Source: Parasponia andersonii | Taxonomy: Eukaryota; Streptophyta; Magnoliopsida; Rosales; Cannabaceae | NCBI GenBank assembly: GCA_002914805.1 | Contig: JXTB01000019.1 | Coordinates: forward strand, 968,583 to 1,032,582 | Length of the DNA: 64,000 nucleotides | Direction of reading: 5' to 3' | Part shown: positions 62,418-64,000 of the stretch, piece after piece | How positions within the stretch are numbered: the first letter of the stretch is position 1 | Layout of the letters: every line of letters starts with the position of its first letter | Position numbers and translations under genes: made by a program | The notes under the pieces: model-generated | Seen by the model: the letters and a program-made list of their open reading frames with translations, nothing else | Told to the model about the DNA's origin: nothing | Database searches by the model: none

Positions 62418-64000
62418 ATATATATGCGAAAATTATGGATACAATGAACAAAAATTCAAAACCCATGAGAATCTAAATCCTCTAAAGAGCACAAAAATTA
62501 ATTTATGAGAAAATACAACTTTGACTGTTTTTTTTTTATGGTTAGCGCAACTAATAGAGGCTAGAAGGTACAAAAAAAGTCTATAGATTTTGATTCCACA
62601 GGTGGCCCACTTTGAATGGAAGACAAGAATCGAGAACAAGAATTGGGGTTCGAGGATAATGACTTCCGAAGAAGGCTTTGGGAACAGACAATTCCAGTCC
62701 CTTCTCGCTCATGTATGAAACTTTTAATATAATAACTGTTATTCAAATTGGCTTGCTTACTTAACATGAGAAGACCAATAACAAAATATTTAATTAATAA
62801 AATGTTTTCATGTTCAATTTGAGCTGTAGTTGTAATTTATGTCTCGTTTTATTAAGGAACACAATATATATACACTACAAACTCTAGAAACAGATTAAAT
62901 CACACTCACCCCTTCCCCCTACCCCCTACCTCAGCTCACCCTAACTTAAGTCTTCACTTGGACCACAAGTAGAACAATAGGATGCCATTGTCCTCGTGAT
63001 TTCGTCAGCTGTCATTGCAGTGACTTGGACCACAAGTGGAACGATAGGATGCCTTCGTCTTTGTGGTTTCATCAGTTATCATTGCATTGATTCGAGCCCT
63101 TGACTTGATTAAAACGAAGCCTCCAAAAGAGCACCTTTGCTGCTGTGGGATGGTTTATAAATTTTCTCTTTTTATATTAATAAAGGAGTATTAGTGATCG
63201 ACCGGTTTCCAGTTTTAACAATATAAAAGCCCTACAAAGATTACCCCCAAAAGTCAACGTTAGATATGATCTAGGATTTCTACATGGACCATCCAAGGGC
63301 TTAGGAGGTGCGAGGGACTAATTAGTCCATCAAATCAAGTGAGGGACTGTAGAAATCGCCAATTTAGAAATATCATAACGAAAACATAAAAACATAAGTT
63401 TTATATTATATTGGAGGGATGTACATAAAGATAAAGTCATAATTTATTCAAACCTAGTACACTTTCTTTTTATGGCAATCTTTATTGACAGTTATCTAAC
63501 CCCGTTTATGAGAGCAACAAATAAACCAATAAAAACAAATAATGGATTTGAAAATGTCAAACCTTTTCTAATGTTGTCAAATAATGGATTAGTATTGAAG
63601 AAACTTTTCTAATCTTGTTTCCAAGCTTAAACGGGACATACATTAATTAGTAGAAAACAAATAATGGAAGCGTGTGGCATAAAGCTGGATAGTGGATATT
63701 GTCGGATGGGATTATAAAATGAAGTCGGTAATTTTAGTTTTTATTTTATTTATCATATACGAGTAAGAAATATGGGTACTAGTGATAAAAGTATTGCATT
63801 TATTGCCTTTGAGACAAATTTAGATCATAATGCAGTGTCAATTTTACTGTAGGGAAGGTGCGAGACTTTTACTCATTCAGGCTTCTACTTACTGTACACA
63901 GACTCGGCCTTATGTACTATAAAGGAAGATATTGTTCGTTTTTGTATGATAGTACATGTTCAAGTATTTTATATGTTAAGAAATTAAAATCACGCAAACT
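62418..64000. other. Spacer with a duplicated short block
   Basis: I see no complete gene. At about 62956-63090 a block of some 68 bp occurs twice in tandem (GACTTGGACCACAAGTGGAA, then GATAGGATGCC, then TCRTCAGYTRTCATTGCA). On the minus strand both copies read MASYCSTCGPS / KASYRSTCGPS-like peptides preceded by CSFGGFVLIKSRARINAM, which might be a duplicated exon fragment. I do not recognise the protein. The rest is AT-rich with no motif. Confidence 0.4.

Noticed and set aside
1-64000. tRNA, rRNA or organelle-derived insertions
   Set aside because: I looked for cloverleaf-like A and B boxes and for plastid or mitochondrial genes and saw none I could support by eye. A tRNAscan and an organelle genome search would be decisive.

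Overview
This window is nuclear DNA of a flowering plant, a eudicot. The sequence is AT-rich. Genes have many GT-AG introns and are separated by long stretches of LTR retrotransposon fossils, LINE tails and foldback MITEs. There are four host genes that look intact, one aquaporin pseudogene, and about 40 kb of repeats and AT-rich spacer.

Layout. 1-2647 is AT-rich spacer with two tandem MITE copies. 2653-13699 is a complete-looking but decayed Ty3/gypsy element of the Tat lineage on the minus strand. It has 5-bp target duplications, two RNase H domains and an extra reading frame on the opposite strand. 14740-16480 is a degraded LTR-type fragment carrying a LINE tail. 18241-21166 (+) is a group I bZIP factor, VIP1-like. 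25139-30007 is a nest: an internally deleted Ty1/copia fossil whose two LTRs carry a foldback MITE and a 2-kb solo LTR. 30716-33778 (+) is a CYP722-family P450 with nine exons. 35812-36285 (-) is a NIP aquaporin pseudogene. 37571-43245 (-) is an STP-type hexose transporter with four exons. 44440-46156 holds a LINE piece, a pair of 20-bp direct repeats and one unidentified reading frame. 46354-48560 (-) is serine decarboxylase with five coding exons. The rest is MITEs, long LTR-like blocks, and a 5'-truncated copia fossil (58045-62417) whose long LTR contains a tandem duplication with an N at the junction.

Context. In Arabidopsis VIP1 (AT1G43700) and serine decarboxylase (AT1G43710) are adjacent. 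Here they are the same pair with the P450, the transporter and many transposons between them, which supports orthology and suggests an expanded microsyntenic block. The host genes do not form one pathway: stress and mechanosensing transcription (VIP1-like), probable strigolactone-type carlactonoate oxidation (CYP722), apoplastic hexose uptake (STP) and ethanolamine supply (serine decarboxylase). Exon borders were placed by hand from GT-AG sites and reading-frame continuity. The species cannot be named from this sequence alone.
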